5,520 bases of DNA, taken from contig JBOIEE010000284.1 in NCBI GenBank assembly GCA_050740975.1, positions 1 to 5,520 on the forward strand, in the 5' to 3' direction. Position 1 is the stretch's first letter. Each line of letters begins with the position of its first letter. This stretch comes from JBOHHR01 sp050740975 (GTDB lineage: Bacteria > Pseudomonadota > Gammaproteobacteria > JBOHHR01). The position numbers and the translations under genes are program-made. Below the pieces are notes generated by a model. The model had not been told where the DNA came from, searched no databases, and saw only the letters and a program-made list of their open reading frames with translations. This document shows, one piece after another, positions 5,285-5,520 of this stretch.

Positions 5285-5309
5285 AGCATGCGTTTAGTCT
5301 TTGCATGCT
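5285..5309. promoter_or_regulatory. Inverted repeat at the methyltransferase start, possible operator
   Basis: AGCATGC (5285-5291) and GCATGCT (5303-5309) are perfect inverted 7-mers separated by 11 nt, ending at the base before the proposed GTG start. Half-site spacing of 18 nt center to center, close to two helical turns, would suit a dimeric DNA-binding protein. The position between divergent starts would suit control of the methyltransferase, as seen for controller sites of some restriction-modification systems. Because GCATGC is itself palindromic, chance is a fair alternative. Confidence 0.35.
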
Positions 5310-5520
5310 GTGAGCAGCCTCCCTACCGACCGATCGATCCGAAAACGCCTGGGCGCCTGGTACACGCCCGGGGAAATCGTACAGCCTCTTGTCCGTTGGG
5401 CTATTCGCTCGCCGGGCGACTTAATACTCGATCCTTCCCTTGGCGATGGCCATTTTCTGGTCGAAGCCGCTCGACGCCTCCGTGAGCTCGGATCGCGTGT
5501 ACCAACCAAGCAGCTTAGCG
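5310..5520 (+). CDS. N6-adenine DNA methyltransferase, N-terminal part (cut by window end)
   Basis: The frame, open from after a TAG at 5295-5297 to the window edge, encodes RKRLGAWYTPGEIVQPLV, then WAIRSPGDLILDPSLGDGHF, then LVEAARRLRELG. GAWYTP with the following helix is the motif X region, and DPSLGDGHFL is motif I, the S-adenosylmethionine-binding loop, of gamma-type N6-adenine methyltransferases such as Eco57I-like, type I HsdM or type IIG enzymes. The catalytic NPPY/F motif IV would lie beyond the edge. I chose GTG 5310; TTG 5301 is the only other in-frame start, and neither has a clear Shine-Dalgarno. The ATG at 5288 is in a different frame. Such enzymes methylate adenine in a specific sequence and usually belong to restriction-modification or other defence systems; which one cannot be told from 70 residues. 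Confidence 0.75.
   Translation, partial: MSSLPTDRSIRKRLGAWYTPGEIVQPLVRWAIRSPGDLILDPSLGDGHFLVEAARRLRELGSRVPTKQLS

Noticed and set aside
5288..5485. 65-aa + strand frame starting at ATG 5288
   Set aside because: It overlaps the methyltransferase in another frame; only the other frame shows motif X and motif I.

Overview
The window looks like a proteobacterial chromosome segment, most likely gammaproteobacterial. This rests on the trpG-trpD-trpC gene order, the sequence style of the three enzymes and the fairly high G+C; it is an inference, not a placement. The only complete, confidently identified genes are three consecutive tryptophan-biosynthesis genes on the + strand: trpG (726-1307), trpD (1490-2524) and trpC (2528-3325). 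TrpG supplies ammonia to anthranilate synthase, TrpD adds phosphoribosyl to anthranilate, and TrpC closes the indole ring. All three keep their key active-site motifs and look functional. trpE, the partner of trpG, is not in the window.

Upstream of trpG (1-725) there is no intact gene. It holds a strong 71-nt imperfect palindrome (57-127) and the 3' part of an IS200/IS605-type tnpA on the - strand (322-597) with a hairpin just beyond its stop (284-302). Between trpG and trpD lies a 169-bp, almost fully self-complementary element with 22-bp terminal inverted repeats and CTAG at both ends (1304-1472). It is best read as a non-autonomous, MITE-like insertion inside the operon, and the trpG stop codon lies in its outer CTAG.

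Downstream of trpC (3326-4549) is a graveyard. On the - strand it holds what reads as an N-terminal relic of gcvP (glycine dehydrogenase P protein, about 3709-3927), followed by the first 53 codons of a cupin-like gene with a good ribosome-binding site (3523-3684). REP-like dispersed repeats lie nearby (3397-3410 and 3483-3518; a third is at 5134-5163). The stretch 4028-4549 shows nothing recognisable.

The right end carries an unrecognised small membrane protein (4550-5095), a 17-codon - strand ORF with a consensus Shine-Dalgarno (5188-5241), and, cut by the window edge, the start of an N6-adenine DNA methyltransferase (5310-5520). An inverted repeat (5285-5309) abuts the methyltransferase start. 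This edge is the most likely place for a restriction-modification or other defence locus, but nearly all of that gene lies outside the window.
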